A stretch of 64,000 nucleotides of DNA from Mesostigma viride (taxonomy: Eukaryota; Streptophyta; Mesostigmatophyceae; Mesostigmatales; Mesostigmataceae), in NCBI GenBank assembly GCA_009746045.1, contig RPFO01000296.1, positions 717,739-781,738 on the forward strand, read 5' to 3'. Below are positions 44,341 through 56,275 of this stretch, in pieces (position 1 is the first letter of the stretch; every line of letters starts with the position of its first letter). Below the pieces are notes generated by a model. It saw only the letters and a program-made list of their open reading frames with translations, was not told the origin of the DNA and did not search any database. A program made the position numbers and the translations under genes.

Positions 44341-45480
44341 GCTCCCACCTACGCAGCCAGCCATTTACCAAAGCATCCACCTATCAGCCACCCACCTGCC
44401 ATTGAACCCACCCACGCCTAGGCATCCCTTGAAGCATCTATAGCCCAAGCCTCCCACCCAAGGCTCTCTGGGCAATCAAACAACCAAACAACCAATCACC
44501 CAGCTATACAACCACCTAACCACCTAACCACTCAACAACACAATCACCGAACCACCTAACTACCCAACACCCAAACCAGCCAGGCATGTGCCCGCCTCGC
44601 ATGCCCTCACCATTGCAACACCCCATACACGCCCCGCTCACCTAGCCAGCCACACACCCAGCCAGTCTCCTGCTCAACTCACGCATGAAGGCAATATCAG
44701 CCATGCATGGCCTCACCTTGCATCACTTGCATTGCCTGGTTAATTTGCATGAGACAGCTTCCATCTCATTGTCAGCAACTGAAAAGGCTCTTTCTTCACA
44801 GTAATGAATAAGCTACAACGTTGGAAACGTTCTCCCATCCCTCTTTAAAACAGTCTTTAAATCAGAAAGACAAGGGCAAATCTCTGGACAAGGTGGCAAT
44901 AACCACTGCACCATGCTCTTGAGAAAGTCTTAACAACCCAGCTTTCTACCCTTTTAGAAGCTGCCTTGCGTTAGCAACGATTCTGGGCCCTCTGGCTCGC
45001 TCACCTGGCTTAATCTGCGCTTCTTTATGGCTGCCGGGATATGCGAAGCTTGGGCCGAGGGTGTCGTGGCGAGGTCGTCTGCCCGACTCATCACTTCTCG
45101 AAACCGCACTGCCGACTAATAAAAACGATGCCCCCCTTTGCCTTTTGTATCTGGCGTCAAAAGAACAATGAACTCGCTTGGAAACACTGTCGCAAAGAGC
45201 TTCCTACAGGCATTATAAGCAATTTTCGCAGCTTTTACCGCACTTACTGCACATCCGGAAGACCATTAGCGGCCTTCGCGCGGAATCTTGGGCACGCCAT
45301 ATCTTCTGCTGGCTCATTGCCGCAGGCTGGCAGTATAGGAAGGTCGGGCATAGCCTAAAGAGCTGATTATCTGACGACAAAGATATGCATTGCATGAAGC
45401 AAGAAACAGACGGATTTCGCACCCCCATATTTATTCACGTCAATGCCGGACAATTAAAAGCGAAACTCAAAAAACGAAAA
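44341..45480. other. Intergenic, no gene recognised
   Basis: Fading CCAC-type satellite, then unique DNA. A 105-codon frame at 45041-45358 has no domain. Confidence 0.45.
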
Positions 45481-45481
45481 C

Positions 45482-45868
45482 ACTAACGTTTTCGGGAATA
45501 TTATAACGAACAAGCTGAGCTGCCAGCTATGTCGCGGTTTACGATCCAGTTAACGATAACGGCTCCGTAACCACCCCAGTGCCTAATATTGGGGCAGCTA
45601 TGGCGCCGTAACCACTACCTGACCCGTCCCGTATACCCCAACGTAACCTGAACCGAAGCCGTTCACGCCCCCGTAAACATAACCGGCCCAGTTACTGGGC
45701 CGTACCGAATCTCGGGGCCAATATTCCGAATGGTACCGTAACCGGTCCGGTAACCCAAACCGCCAACGAATACGGACCCGTAACCTGGCCCGTCGAAGTT
45801 ACCGGGCAGGTTACGGGGGCGTCGAAGTTACCGGACAGGTTACGGGGGCTTCAAATTAACTCCTAGTG
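45482..45868 (-). repeat. Palindromic GTTACCGG repeat element, copy 2 (inverted)
   Basis: Same vocabulary as 12798-13320 (CCGTAACC, GGTTACGGGG, CCGGTAACC). It ends in CAAATTAACTCCTAGTG, the reverse of the start of copy 1. Confidence 0.7.
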
Positions 45869-45870
45869 TA

Positions 45871-46590
45871 ATGTCAACACATCTGCACATTAGCAGCCTG
45901 CTACATGCAGTGCTGTACACCGCGGGCCTCACCGCCCAGGCGGTGAAGGACATTGCCGCCAAGCCAGCCTCCGCCGTGCATGGCCCGGCAGGCGATGCTC
46001 CCCCCCAGACCTGGGCGGACATGCTGAAGCACCACACCACCTCCACCACAGCTCCACCATCGCGGAACAGCTCAAGCTCAACACACACTCAACCTCCGCA
46101 AGGAGGCAGACCTCACCAAGCGCAGCCCGGCACAATGTTATCGTCAAGCACTTCGACCAGCCGGCAGGTGCATGAGACGTAGGAGTCTCGTGCCATATCG
46201 TTTAAGCGCGACATTCTTACCCCCATGCAACTCACTGCCGGTGGGCTGCGGATGTCGGCCGCGTCCCGGCCTTCCCCGCACGCGGGGTAACTAGGCTGGC
46301 CCGGCTCCCCTGCTCCTCACCTTTAAGTACATGGCGGATAAGCTGTCGTTTCTTAAATGCCGCAAGAAGCTCTCGGGGACGTCCGACACGCTGGACGACG
46401 ACTTGACCCTGGCACAGCAACAGCGGCGACGGGAGCTATAGATGGCCGACCTACCTCCGGGCTCCGGCAGAGCTCAGGGGGGAAACCGGTATACTGGAGG
46501 GGGGAGGTCATCCACGTCGACCACAAGCCCTGGCAGGCCCCCCTGCCACCCGAGCAACCCCGAGTTTAGTAGGGAATATATAGCAGTAGT
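45871..46590 (+). pseudogene. LINE ORF1 (gag-like) fragment, plus strand
   Basis: Contains AGLTAQAVKDIAAKPASA, QTWADMLKHHTTSTT and, in a shifted frame, LLTFKYMADKLSFLKCRKKL and a DDDLT-AQQQRRREL stretch. All have close counterparts in the minus-strand ORF1 at 49075-50472. The 5' half is missing and several frameshifts are present. It abuts the end of the GTTACCGG repeat, suggesting insertion or recombination there. Confidence 0.65.
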
Positions 46591-46636
46591 AGATTAGTCA
46601 GGCTTAGCCTAGTCTGTGGCTCACGCTTACGCGCAT

Positions 46637-47055
46637 TAATTAATTAATTAATTAATTATCAACATCACTCCGTTGGGAGTCAATGTAGCACATATCCCTG
46701 AGAAGGGGGCATATGGCTTTTAATACATCCTAGGCTACTTCATGCAGGGGTGGGAATGTAAGCTACCCGTGCTCTAGGTGCACCAGGGCACCCGCACCAC
46801 CATGCTGTCTCAGGTTCAACCCGCCTAAGGGGGGATCCTGGCACGGGGGAGGAAGATCATCGTAGCTATACAAGAGCTAGGACATGGCTTCTCGACAGAG
46901 AGCATCTCTCTGCATGGCATAGCATGGCTAAATTCTTAATGCAACATCCATGGGGGTCCCATTATATAGGCATGGATGGCGTGGCTAAATTCTGAAGGCA
47001 ACATCCATGGGGGCCATTATATAGGCGCACATGCGCGTGGGCCACATGCTATGTA
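46637..47055. repeat. Inverted-repeat arm, left (includes (TTAA)n and second copy of the 38.8-kb insertion)
   Basis: From ATTATCAACATCACTCCG through the word GGCTTCTCGACAGAGAGC to GGCGCACATGCGCGTGGG. It matches 50625-50968 in inverse orientation with moderate divergence. The first 150 bp equal the body of the 38797-38962 insertion. Confidence 0.7.
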
Positions 47056-47072
47056 GGCTAAGCCTTACTAAT

Positions 47073-48966
47073 CTACACTACTGGTATATATATTCCTAGC
47101 CTATGTACGCTTGGACAGCCGTGTGCTACGGCCAGCCCGGCCAACTGGTTCACATCATGGAGGACGGCACTCGCGGCGGCCTGCTGTCGCGGTCGGGCAC
47201 CAGCACGGGGGCCCCCCGGGGACCCCTGTACTTTGCCGCCCCCCTCCAGGTTTGCCTCCAAGCGGTCCATGCTGCCCACCCGGCGGTCGCTATTCAGGCC
47301 TACTTGGATGATATCTACCTTCTGGGCCCTGTGCCGGACACCACCGCGGCTCTGCTGGCACTGCAGACCGCGGTGGCCGACATCAACCTCCAGTTGACCC
47401 TGGCCAAGTGCGCGGTGTACTCGCCCCAAGGTGATTGCTCCGGCTTTCCGCCCCAGCTCTTGGGCCGGGACGAGCGCCTCCATGGGTTGGATGTCCTCGG
47501 CGTTCCGGTTGGCGACCCCGCGTTTGTCATCGATGCTCTGCGGGCCGCCCTCGAGGCACGCACCGGCTGAGGTACTGCCCTTGATTGCGCGCCTTCATGA
47601 TTCGCAGACCACGGGTCTGCTTCTGTGGTTTTGCGCTCACCCTCGCGTCGTTCACTGGCTCCGGGGCGCTCTTCCGGCTCAGGTCCGGCTGGCCGCCGAG
47701 GGCCATGACGAACGCATCCAGTCGGCCTTGGCGCAGCTGGTCCTGGGCCCCGACCTCCCGCCACATGCTATTCGCATTGCCTCCCTGCCTGCACGGATGG
47801 GTGGCTGTGGTCTGACTCGTGCCGCCCGGCTGGCCCCAGCAGCATTTTTGGGCTCCGTCGCTCAGTCGTGGGCGGAAAGCTGCCGGCTCCTGCCCCTTTT
47901 GGCAACGGCAGCGCCTGACCTCCTGGACCCCAGCAGCCCTTTGCCCTTCGTCACCGCCATCCAGGAGGCCTATGCTGAGATCCAGCAGGCCTGTTCTCCC
48001 GTCCGTGCCGCTCAGGCGGTACAGCGCCACCTCCCTCGCGGCACTCCCTCGGTCGCCTCCGTTCAATCTCCCGCCGCATTCCCTGCTCGCGTCATCGATA
48101 AACACCAGAAAACCTACGCGGGTATTCTGCCCACGGCTGATTGGATTGCTCTTTTCGCGGACCTCAACGCCCAGGGACGTGCGTGGCTGTTCTCGCTTTC
48201 CTTGCGGAGTGTGGGCTCGGCCGGTACCTTCGTGCTCTCTCCATGGCCCCCCCATTCGCCTTGGCTCCCAGCCACTACTCGGTGGCGCTCCGGCACCATG
48301 CAGCTATTTGCCCCGCAGCCTCTTGTTCCGGCCGGGCGGCCTTGTGGTATAGCTGTGGGCAGCCGCTGGATCCCACGGGGACTCACTACCTTGCCTGCAT
48401 GGGGGGCAAACAGAATCAGAATTGGTATTTGTATTTGCACACTGTCCTCCTGACGGTGGTGCTCGCCATGATTCGGTCGGTTTTCCCCACGCGAACATCC
48501 GGTCCGAGGATGCGGATGGCGCTGCCTTCTATTCCCCAACCACCGGCCTGACATCGTGGTGCTGGACTTTGAGGGGGTGGCCGGCATCTGCTTATTGACG
48601 TTTCGGTGGCGCGGCCCTTGGCTCTTAGCCACGTGGCTGGGGCCTCCCTCACGGCAGGTTACACGGCGGACCGGGTGGAGCGGGCCAAGCTCCTGGCCTT
48701 AGTACGGCGACGTCGGGCACCATCGTGTGGTGCCCTTTGTCCTGGAGGAGTTTGGGGCCATGGGGCCCCTGACCTCCGCCTTCTTCAAGGAGTGTTGCCG
48801 GCTCCGGGAGGACCGGCTGGACCTGGAGGGCCAGCGGGCCCCATGGTCGGCGCGGACCTGGACGTCATATTGGCGTCAGCGCTTGTCGGTGGCGCTGACT
48901 CGGGCCATGGCTGACATCATGCTCCGCCGTACGCGGGCTGATTTTGCGGTGCAGCAGGGCTATTAG
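47073..48966 (+). pseudogene. LINE ORF2: reverse transcriptase with C-terminal restriction-like endonuclease (5'-truncated, frameshifted)
   Basis: The first frame (47103-47570) carries reverse-transcriptase block TGAPRGPLYFAAPLQ and catalytic YLDD at residues 67-70. The frame moves near 47540-47570 to one containing RIASLPARMGGCGLTRAARL, the usual post-RT segment. Near 48330-48410 a Cys/His pattern SCGQPLDPTGTHYLAC resembles the terminal zinc knuckle. Near 48550-48610 PDIVVLDFEGV followed by a LIDVSVARPL stretch fits the PD...D core of restriction-like endonucleases (R2/CRE-type LINEs). The last frame runs to 48966. The N-terminal part of the polymerase is missing. Very GC-rich. Confidence 0.72.
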
Positions 48967-49074
48967 GTTCCTCCCGTTAGGCGTTTCCATTGGTCTTATC
49001 GTAGTATAGAGCTTTGACATGGCTCTGTACATAGGTTTATAGCTGGACGTTTGCTTTGGTTTGAGTGATTTCAC

Positions 49075-50472
49075 TCTGCTGTAAGTAATTATATTTTTAA
49101 ATATATATTCCTAGTCTGAGGTGGCAGGAGGGGGCTGCCAGGGCTTGTGGTCAACGTGGATGACCGCCCCCCTCCAGTATACCGGCTTCCCCCTTGCGCT
49201 CTGCCGGAGCTGGAGGTAGGTCGGCCATAGCTCGCGTCGCCGCTGTTGCTGGGCCAGGAGTCAAGTCGTCGTCCAGCGTGAAGTGAGTCTCCGATAGCTT
49301 CTTGCGGCATTTAAGGAACGCCAGCTTGTCCGCCATGTACTTAAAGGTGAGGAGCATGCACGGGTGCCGGGCCAGCCTTCCCCCGCGCGCGGGGGAGGCG
49401 GACAGCCGACATGTCCAGCTCACCAGTGAGTAACATGGGGGCAAGAATGGCGCGCTTGAACATGCCTCAAGAAGGCTCGTGGAGGTCTCACCTGCCTGCT
49501 GGTCGAAGTGCTTGACGATGACATTGTGGCTGCGCCGGGCGATGTCGGCTTCCTCGCGAAGGTCGAGGGCTTGTTGCTTGAGTTGTGCCGAGATGGTGGA
49601 GGTGGTGGAGGTGGTGTGCTGCTTAAGCAAGTCCGCCCAGGTGGAGGGAGCATCGCCGGCCGGGCCAGCAGGCGCCGGCTGGGCGGCGATGTCCTTCACC
49701 GCCTGGGCGGTGAGGCCGGCGGTGTCATGCAAGCTCTCAAGGGCGTTGGCGGTGGCTTGAAGGCATTGGTCGAGGTCGAGGAGCTGGGCTTTGATGTCGG
49801 CAGTGGAGGCGGAAATGGCAGTGGAGGTGGAGGCGGCGGCGGTGGAAATGTGAGGAAGTTCAGCAGTCAGCGTGCCACCGATTGCTGCTATGTCGGCAGC
49901 AAGGGGGGTCACGTGCTGCTGAAAGGCTTCCGTGAGGATGGAACGGAGGGTGGGGGCAGAGATGGATGGAGCCCAGATCTCGCCGTCAGAGCGCATGAGA
50001 AGGGAGTTGAGGATGGTGTGTTGGAGGTGGGCGCGGTTGCACCCGTCCAGCACGCTGATGTTATGCCACCAGCTGCCGTCGGCGCAGATGAGGCGATTGA
50101 TGTCGTAGAGATGGAGGCACAGGTCATATAAAGCGAGGCGTAGTCCCCGTGGAAGAGGCAATGCAGGGCAGTTGCCGGGGACATGTTGGTCCAGTCGTGA
50201 TCATCGACCTTGAAAGGTTCAGGCCGAAAGCGCGGTTCTTTGGGGCGTGAAAACCCTCCTGTGTTGTCGGCTGGGCGGCTGCGTTTAGGGTCAGGCGATG
50301 CCGATGGCGAGGCATTGAGCCCGGGAGGGTGCTGGGCGACCACCAGTGCAGGACTAGTGTCACCGCTGCCTGCCGAACCTGATGGCGAAGCTGCAGCCGG
50401 AGCTGCAGACGTATTTTCATTGCCGAGCGCAGCCGCCAGGCTGCGTTGCGTCAAGGGGCGTTTGCTCGCCAT
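49075..50472 (-). pseudogene. LINE ORF1 protein (gag-like), one frameshift
   Basis: ATG at 50472 opens MASKRPLTQRSLAAALGNEN with a Pro/Ser-rich N-terminus. Near 50130-50160 the frame changes to the long one (49151-50161) containing LYDLCLHLYDINRLICADGS, an Ala/Thr-rich coiled-coil part (ADIKAQLLDLDQCLQATANA) and KYMADKLAFLKCRKKLSETH. The end DDDLTPGPATAATRAM reads better in the alternative frame near 49130-49270. Gag-like nucleic-acid binding is inferred from layout. It lies tail-to-tail with ORF2, so an inversion or independent insertion occurred. Confidence 0.6.
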
Positions 50473-50624
50473 ATATTGCGTAATAGCGTCGGAAAATTAT
50501 ATCAGCATGTGCGTCTTAGAAAGACGAAGCGATAGTGATATTCACGACTAAATTCGGTGCTCAAACGTGAAAGTTATGAGCTCCGACAGCCATGGCTACC
50601 TCGTGGCCGGGATTTGGCTTGACT

Positions 50625-50968
50625 CGGCATGGACATGTGCTACACTTACGCGCATGTGCGCCTATAATGGGACTCACGTACCATGGATGATGCATGAAGA
50701 ATCGAGCCAAGCTTTGCCTATGCAGAGAGCTCCTCTCTGCTGAGAAGCCATGCCATAGCCATTGTTTAGCTATGATGATCTTCCACACTCTGTCCGCGCC
50801 TTAGGTGCTGGAATACATAGTGGTGCAGGTGCACCTTGTGCACTCAGAGCAGGTGTAGTTTACACCCTACCCTTGCAGGAAGTAGGCACGAATGTATTAA
50901 AAGCCATATGCCCCTTCTCAGGGATATGTGCTACATGTACTCCCAACGGAGATATGTTACAATTTTAA
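50625..50968. repeat. Inverted-repeat arm, right
   Basis: Inverse counterpart of 46637-47055, including GCCATATGCCCCTTCTCAGG and TCCCAACGGAG words. Together the arms bracket the LINE ORF2 and the inverted ORF1. Confidence 0.7.
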
Positions 50969-51740
50969 TATTATTTTTTAATTTGTTTTTTACAGTGTTG
51001 TTTAACCGAAGATGCACACATCTATTAGCTCGTTAAGTAATTAATTAGTTAATACACGTGGACTGCGGCACATGAGTACAAGTCCTCCATGGGATCGCTA
51101 TGAATGCCATACTGGGTCACACGCGGTCGACGGTGCCCCCACCGACTGGGTGGTGGTGTCCTATTAGCTCATGTGAGTGCCGAAATGCCACTCGTTTCGT
51201 GCTGAACACAAAAACTACCCCAGCATAGTCCACCTGGTCTCACAAGCACCAAAAAATATGAAGTCATGAGCCAGGCAAACAATATGGTTTCTGGGTGAAA
51301 GCTCTGCTGTTTACATAGTAGTATGCTGTTTACCTATATACTGCTAGCTGTCAAAGCTCTGGAACATCTACACGCCATGCTACAGTAGTAGTACTTACCA
51401 GCACTAGCTCTTAAGTCGTAAGCTCCTAAGTGGTAAGATCCTTCCGGCCATGGAATGCTGGTCCTGCTCCTGGTTCCCCTGAATGCACATCTGGGGCTTC
51501 TTTGCCGGCCTAGCTTGCTCTTCCGATGCAGGGAAAGCCTCCCCATTTATTCCACGGGCATGCAATCTGCACGACATGATGGCCCTGTGGCCTTCGTTTG
51601 GTTTGAGGATTTGTTGCATTGTTTGGTGCTATGCGTGCTGCAGGCATTGCTCGGTGCTGGATCTTGACAATGAGGGCACATTAGTCGCCGGCGTTGTCTG
51701 ATCAATGCACCACATGCCATGCCCTGCATCATCAGCCCAT
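50969..51740. other. Intergenic, no gene recognised
   Basis: AT-rich at the left, then unique sequence. Short frames only. Probably downstream flank of the Deg protease gene. Confidence 0.45.
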
Positions 51741-51750
51741 CCCCCCCCGC

Positions 51751-51940
51751 CCAGTCATCCAGGTCATTGTAGGCGACCACACTACCCCATAGTCATCCAG
51801 GTCATTGTAGGCGACCACACTAGCACATAGTCATCCAGGTCAATGTAGGCGACCACACTCCCCATAGTCATCCAGGTCATTGTAGGCGACCACACTAGCA
51901 AATATTGCCCTAGTCGTCCAGGTCATTGTTGAAACTCATC
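51751..51940 (-). repeat. Minisatellite of about 38-bp units derived from the end of the Deg coding sequence
   Basis: AGTCATCCAGGTCATTGTAG recurs at about 51752, 51791, 51829 and 51866, then as AGTCGTCCAGGTCATTGTTG at 51912, which is the reverse complement of the last codons of the protease gene. The units lie in the 3' untranslated region. Confidence 0.9.
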
Positions 51941-54900
51941 ATGACCGGGATCTGCTCATTCGACCGCAGCGTGATCGTGAACTCCTCCTTCTGGTCGCCC
52001 CGGAGGACCTCCACCTTGACCTGCTCAACAACCAACAAGGGCATGCCAACCGGGCATTTGAGCGGGAGCAAAGGGCCATTGTTACAAAGGAAATGAGGGG
52101 AAAGTAGGCCGAAGGGGGGGGGAGGGGGCGGGGGCGAGGCAGTCCTTGATGCAGACAAGCTCACGCCAGTGGTAGTCAAAGAGGACCAAATGAACTAAAA
52201 CTAAATGGTATACTTCATTTACTACAGCAGCATTGCAGAGGCCACGGTTGACATATTCCAAAATCCCCATCGTGGGATGGAAAATTAAACAAGAAACCAT
52301 TGAACCTGATTGATTTCCCGGACAGATCATTCTTGTTTGTTTGCACCGTGTGTACACGTGGCCGTATCGCGCCATGGAAGTATTTTTCGGAACAGAAAAC
52401 AAGAGCGATGTGTGACAAGAGCCAATTCTGGCACACTGGCCATCCAGATCTGAACTGAAAATTTTCCATATCCTTGAATCAATACTAACGTTTTACTTGA
52501 TGACCAGTGTTTTGACCCTATCTGATGCGTGATCGTACCTGGTCCCCGACCTTCTGCTTGTCCAGTATCTTGTACAGATCCGACGCCGTCTTGATCCGGT
52601 TTCCATTGATCGCGGTGATGATATCCCCCAGCACCAGCCTCCCGAACGAGTCCCTCGAAGTAGGCCTCAGCCCCGCCTGCCCCGCCGGCCCGGATGGTGG
52701 CGCGTCCAAAATCAACACCCCCTGCACACCCAGCTGCTCCACCGCGGCATCGGGAGCGAACGTAATCCCAAGAATCGGCCGCACCACCCGGCCATACTTG
52801 ATAATCTGGTCCACAGCAGATTTGACCGTGTCGACGGGAATGGCAAACCCGACGCCCGCGGACGCACCACTTGGCGAATAGATGGCGGTGTTCACGCCGA
52901 TCAGGTCGCCGCTGGAGTCGAGAAGGGGGCCGCCCGAGTTGCCGGGGTTTATGGCTGCGTCAGTCTGGATGACACCCTGGATCGGCCGGCCGTTGGAGGA
53001 GTCGATTTCGCGGCCAAGGCCGCTGATCACGCCCACCGTGAGCGTGTGGTCAAGCCCAAACTGCAAGCAAGCAAAGGAGCAAAACGCGTGCATGTGTCAC
53101 TTAGGATACCGAAACCACTGCATGGTCGACAAACCCATGGTCAACTCGCAATCAATTAGGCAAGAGCCATTCTTCTCCTTATATACACTGTAACAAACAA
53201 GAGCCATTCATCTCCTAGTCGTTACAAGGGCCGCCCCCCTTATTAAATGAGCACAGCATTGGTATAGTTAGCACGGCATTGCTAGAATGAACACAACCTT
53301 AATATAGTGAATACAACATGAGTACAGTGAGCACGGCATTGCTAGAGTGAACACAACCTTGATATAGTGAATACAACATGAGTACAGTGAGCACAACATG
53401 GATAGAGTGAACACAACATTGCTAGAGTGAACCCGAAATTACCGGCATTGCAATGCCATGCAACACACATTTACCCACCGGGTTGCCGATCGCGTACACT
53501 TTCTGCCCCACGAGCAGGTCGTCCGAGGTTCCCAGCGTGACAGGTTCCAGCAGCTTCTTGGGCGCCTTCACCTTGAGCACGGCGACGTCCTTGTCACGGT
53601 CCACGCCCACCACCTCAGCCTCGTAGGTGGACTTGTCGCCCAGGGTCACCCTGGCGCGCCGAAATGGAGGCGGGGAAGTCGCGTAATTCACGTGCGCGGG
53701 ACAGGGTAGAGACAGCGGGGGAGGCAAAAGGTGGAAACATGCAGAAAGTTATAAAACGCTTTTGCCTCAGCTGGCATCCACCAAAGCGAGGCAAGGAAAG
53801 TAATAAGTGCTTCAAAATTACCATCAGCTGCGATATGCATGGGCGTGCGGGGGTACCCGGGGGAGATGTGCATGGGTGCGACGGGTGGAGGAAGGGCGGC
53901 ATCCAAAACAAATAATAGTATCAGTTGGGAATGGTAAACGATGTGGGAGCCGCACCAAACGGGAACCGAAATTCATGGGCCCGCTAGGGTCAAGGACCGG
54001 GGGAGGCAAAACTACAACATGCATGTGCATGGGGCCAGGGTTTTCTTGGACTCATCAGGAACACATGCCCTCCCCTCCAATCAAAGACCACAATCCTCCA
54101 AGACATCCTCCAAGACATGCCTCAGCTGAGGTACTTTTTGTGTTGGGGGCCAGCGCCTTCACCTCAGGTCGGATGCATCGCGGATCACGTGGACATGCGC
54201 CAAAACCAATCTAGTCACACTGCCTTGACAACAAAATTAGTAGGGACGCTTGTGTTCACAGACGCAACTTGGTCCGAAACAACTAAGCAGAAGTTGACGA
54301 CACAAGAACCTTGTTGGGGAAGTCCCGGGTTGAAAGTCCCAGGGATTAAAAGTCTACGGTCTGTGGATTAGGGTTTAGGGTTTGGCGAGGAGGTGCACAC
54401 GCGCTCACCTCAGGTCAGACATGCCACGGATGCCGCGGAGGGCAGTGCGTAAAAACTGCCGAGGAGATCTCATGGAATGCCAAGGGGAGACTCGTTTTAG
54501 CCCCAGCGCCGCCGGCTTCTGCGCTATGTTGCCGGCGCGGGGCCGGCGGTGGAAAAAAAGTCTAAAACGAGCACTGGGCGTGACCAAAACTAGCAGGAGG
54601 GTTTATGGTCTAGGGTTTAGGGTTCAAGGCTCAACGACCGATAGAGTTACATCAATATGGGACGCGCCTGAAGGGCTACAACCCACCTCAGGTCTGACGC
54701 GCCGCGGATCACGTGGAAGTTTGTCACGATGTGGCCGTCCGTGTCCCACACAAAGCCCGACCCGGTACCCTGCGGGACTGACATCACGTCCAGCGTGTAG
54801 TAGTCGCGCCTGCAATGGGTTGATGGGCCAGGGTTTGCCAGAAACGTTGACGGGCCAGGTTTGCCAGAAACGTTGATGGGTCAGGTTCGCCAGAAAATAT

Positions 54901-56209
54901 GACGTGTCAGCTTCGCCAGAAACGTTCCATGCACAGTCTATTGCACGTACTCATCGATGAGTTGGAAAATTAGTGCGGCGTGTGGTGAGCGACCAGTCAC
55001 GTTCGGCAGAAGCACACGCAGGCGATGGGAATGGACACGCGAGGAAAAATCACCACCAAACGAGGAAGTAGTTTTCAGGGAAAATAGTAGTAGTAAATTT
55101 GCTACCAAAAAGCTCCATTGACGCCTGCACATACCCATTCACTACTACTCGTACAAGTGACCAGTAGTCAACTAACCTCATGCGATGCATGCCCACCCGC
55201 CCGCATGCCCGTATGCCGGCGTGCCCACATGCCCGCCCGCCCGCCCGCCCGCCCGCCCGCCCGCCCGCCCGCCCGCCCGCCCGCCCGCCAACAAAAAGCC
55301 TCAAATCATTCCTCATATGACCAGACCCGGATCCATCTCACCTGACGGCCAGGTTGGTCACATAGACAACACTCGGCGTGTTCTTCTTGAACAAATTGAT
55401 CGTCGCCTGTTCATCCGCGGTGAGCTGGCGCATCTTGCTCATCACCGCCGCCGCCGCCACGCCACCGTCCCCCGCCGGCAAGACCAGCAAAGGACCCGCG
55501 TCCGCCACCAAAATGCTGGCGGCCGTCACCATCACTGCCAGTGATGCGGCGATACCAGACCGCACACCCTCCCAGAGACGACCGCCCGTCATTCCACCAC
55601 CTTTCACGCCTCCTTCAAAATCGTTCTGAACATCCGCCGCATGGGGAGTATGGGTCGAGGGCGTGGCATGCTGCGAAGACTGTACACCTCCCCTCGGAAC
55701 GGCTCCATCATCGCCCTTGATTTCCTCACCGCTACCTCGGCCTGATTCAGGGTCGAGGACCCCCTCCTGAAGGCACGCGGCCACCACCGCACGGCGGCCG
55801 GATCCCAGGGAGACCCTGCTCAGGGGGAGGCCCCCATGGGCGGCGCGCTGTGGAGCGAGAGCGCTTCCAGGGGGGAGGTTGTGATGCCGCGACGAAAGCG
55901 AGAGGGCTCCCAACAAGGGCAGAGAGCCTCCCATGAATGGGCTCGTCCGCCCAGTTGTGTTAGACACCACCGAGGCCACGGCGCCATCGGAGTATGAGGA
56001 TGATGTTGGGGATCGTGATAAGGATGGCTTAGTTGGGAGGGCTGCCCGGGGAAATGAGAGCATGCTGCCAGATGTAGGTCCAGACGCGGCGAGGCCCGGG
56101 TCTCTCTCTCTTCTGCTGGCAGAGCCGCAACGGCCGAGAGCTCTGCCAAGACCTGCAGGGGACGAGAGGATAGATCAGGAGTGTGTTAGGACTGGGTTAG
56201 GAAGTGTGT

Positions 56210-56275
<66 letters not shown>

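Noticed and set aside
39507-44443. Pro/His/Thr-rich frames of 80-150 codons
   Set aside because: They follow the CCAC/CCCA satellite tract and its duplicate and change frame freely.
54366-54625. Telomere-like words (TTAGGGTTTAGGG) in Deg intron 3
   Set aside because: Only two or so units in a row inside an intron. Not comparable to the arrays in the TIRs.
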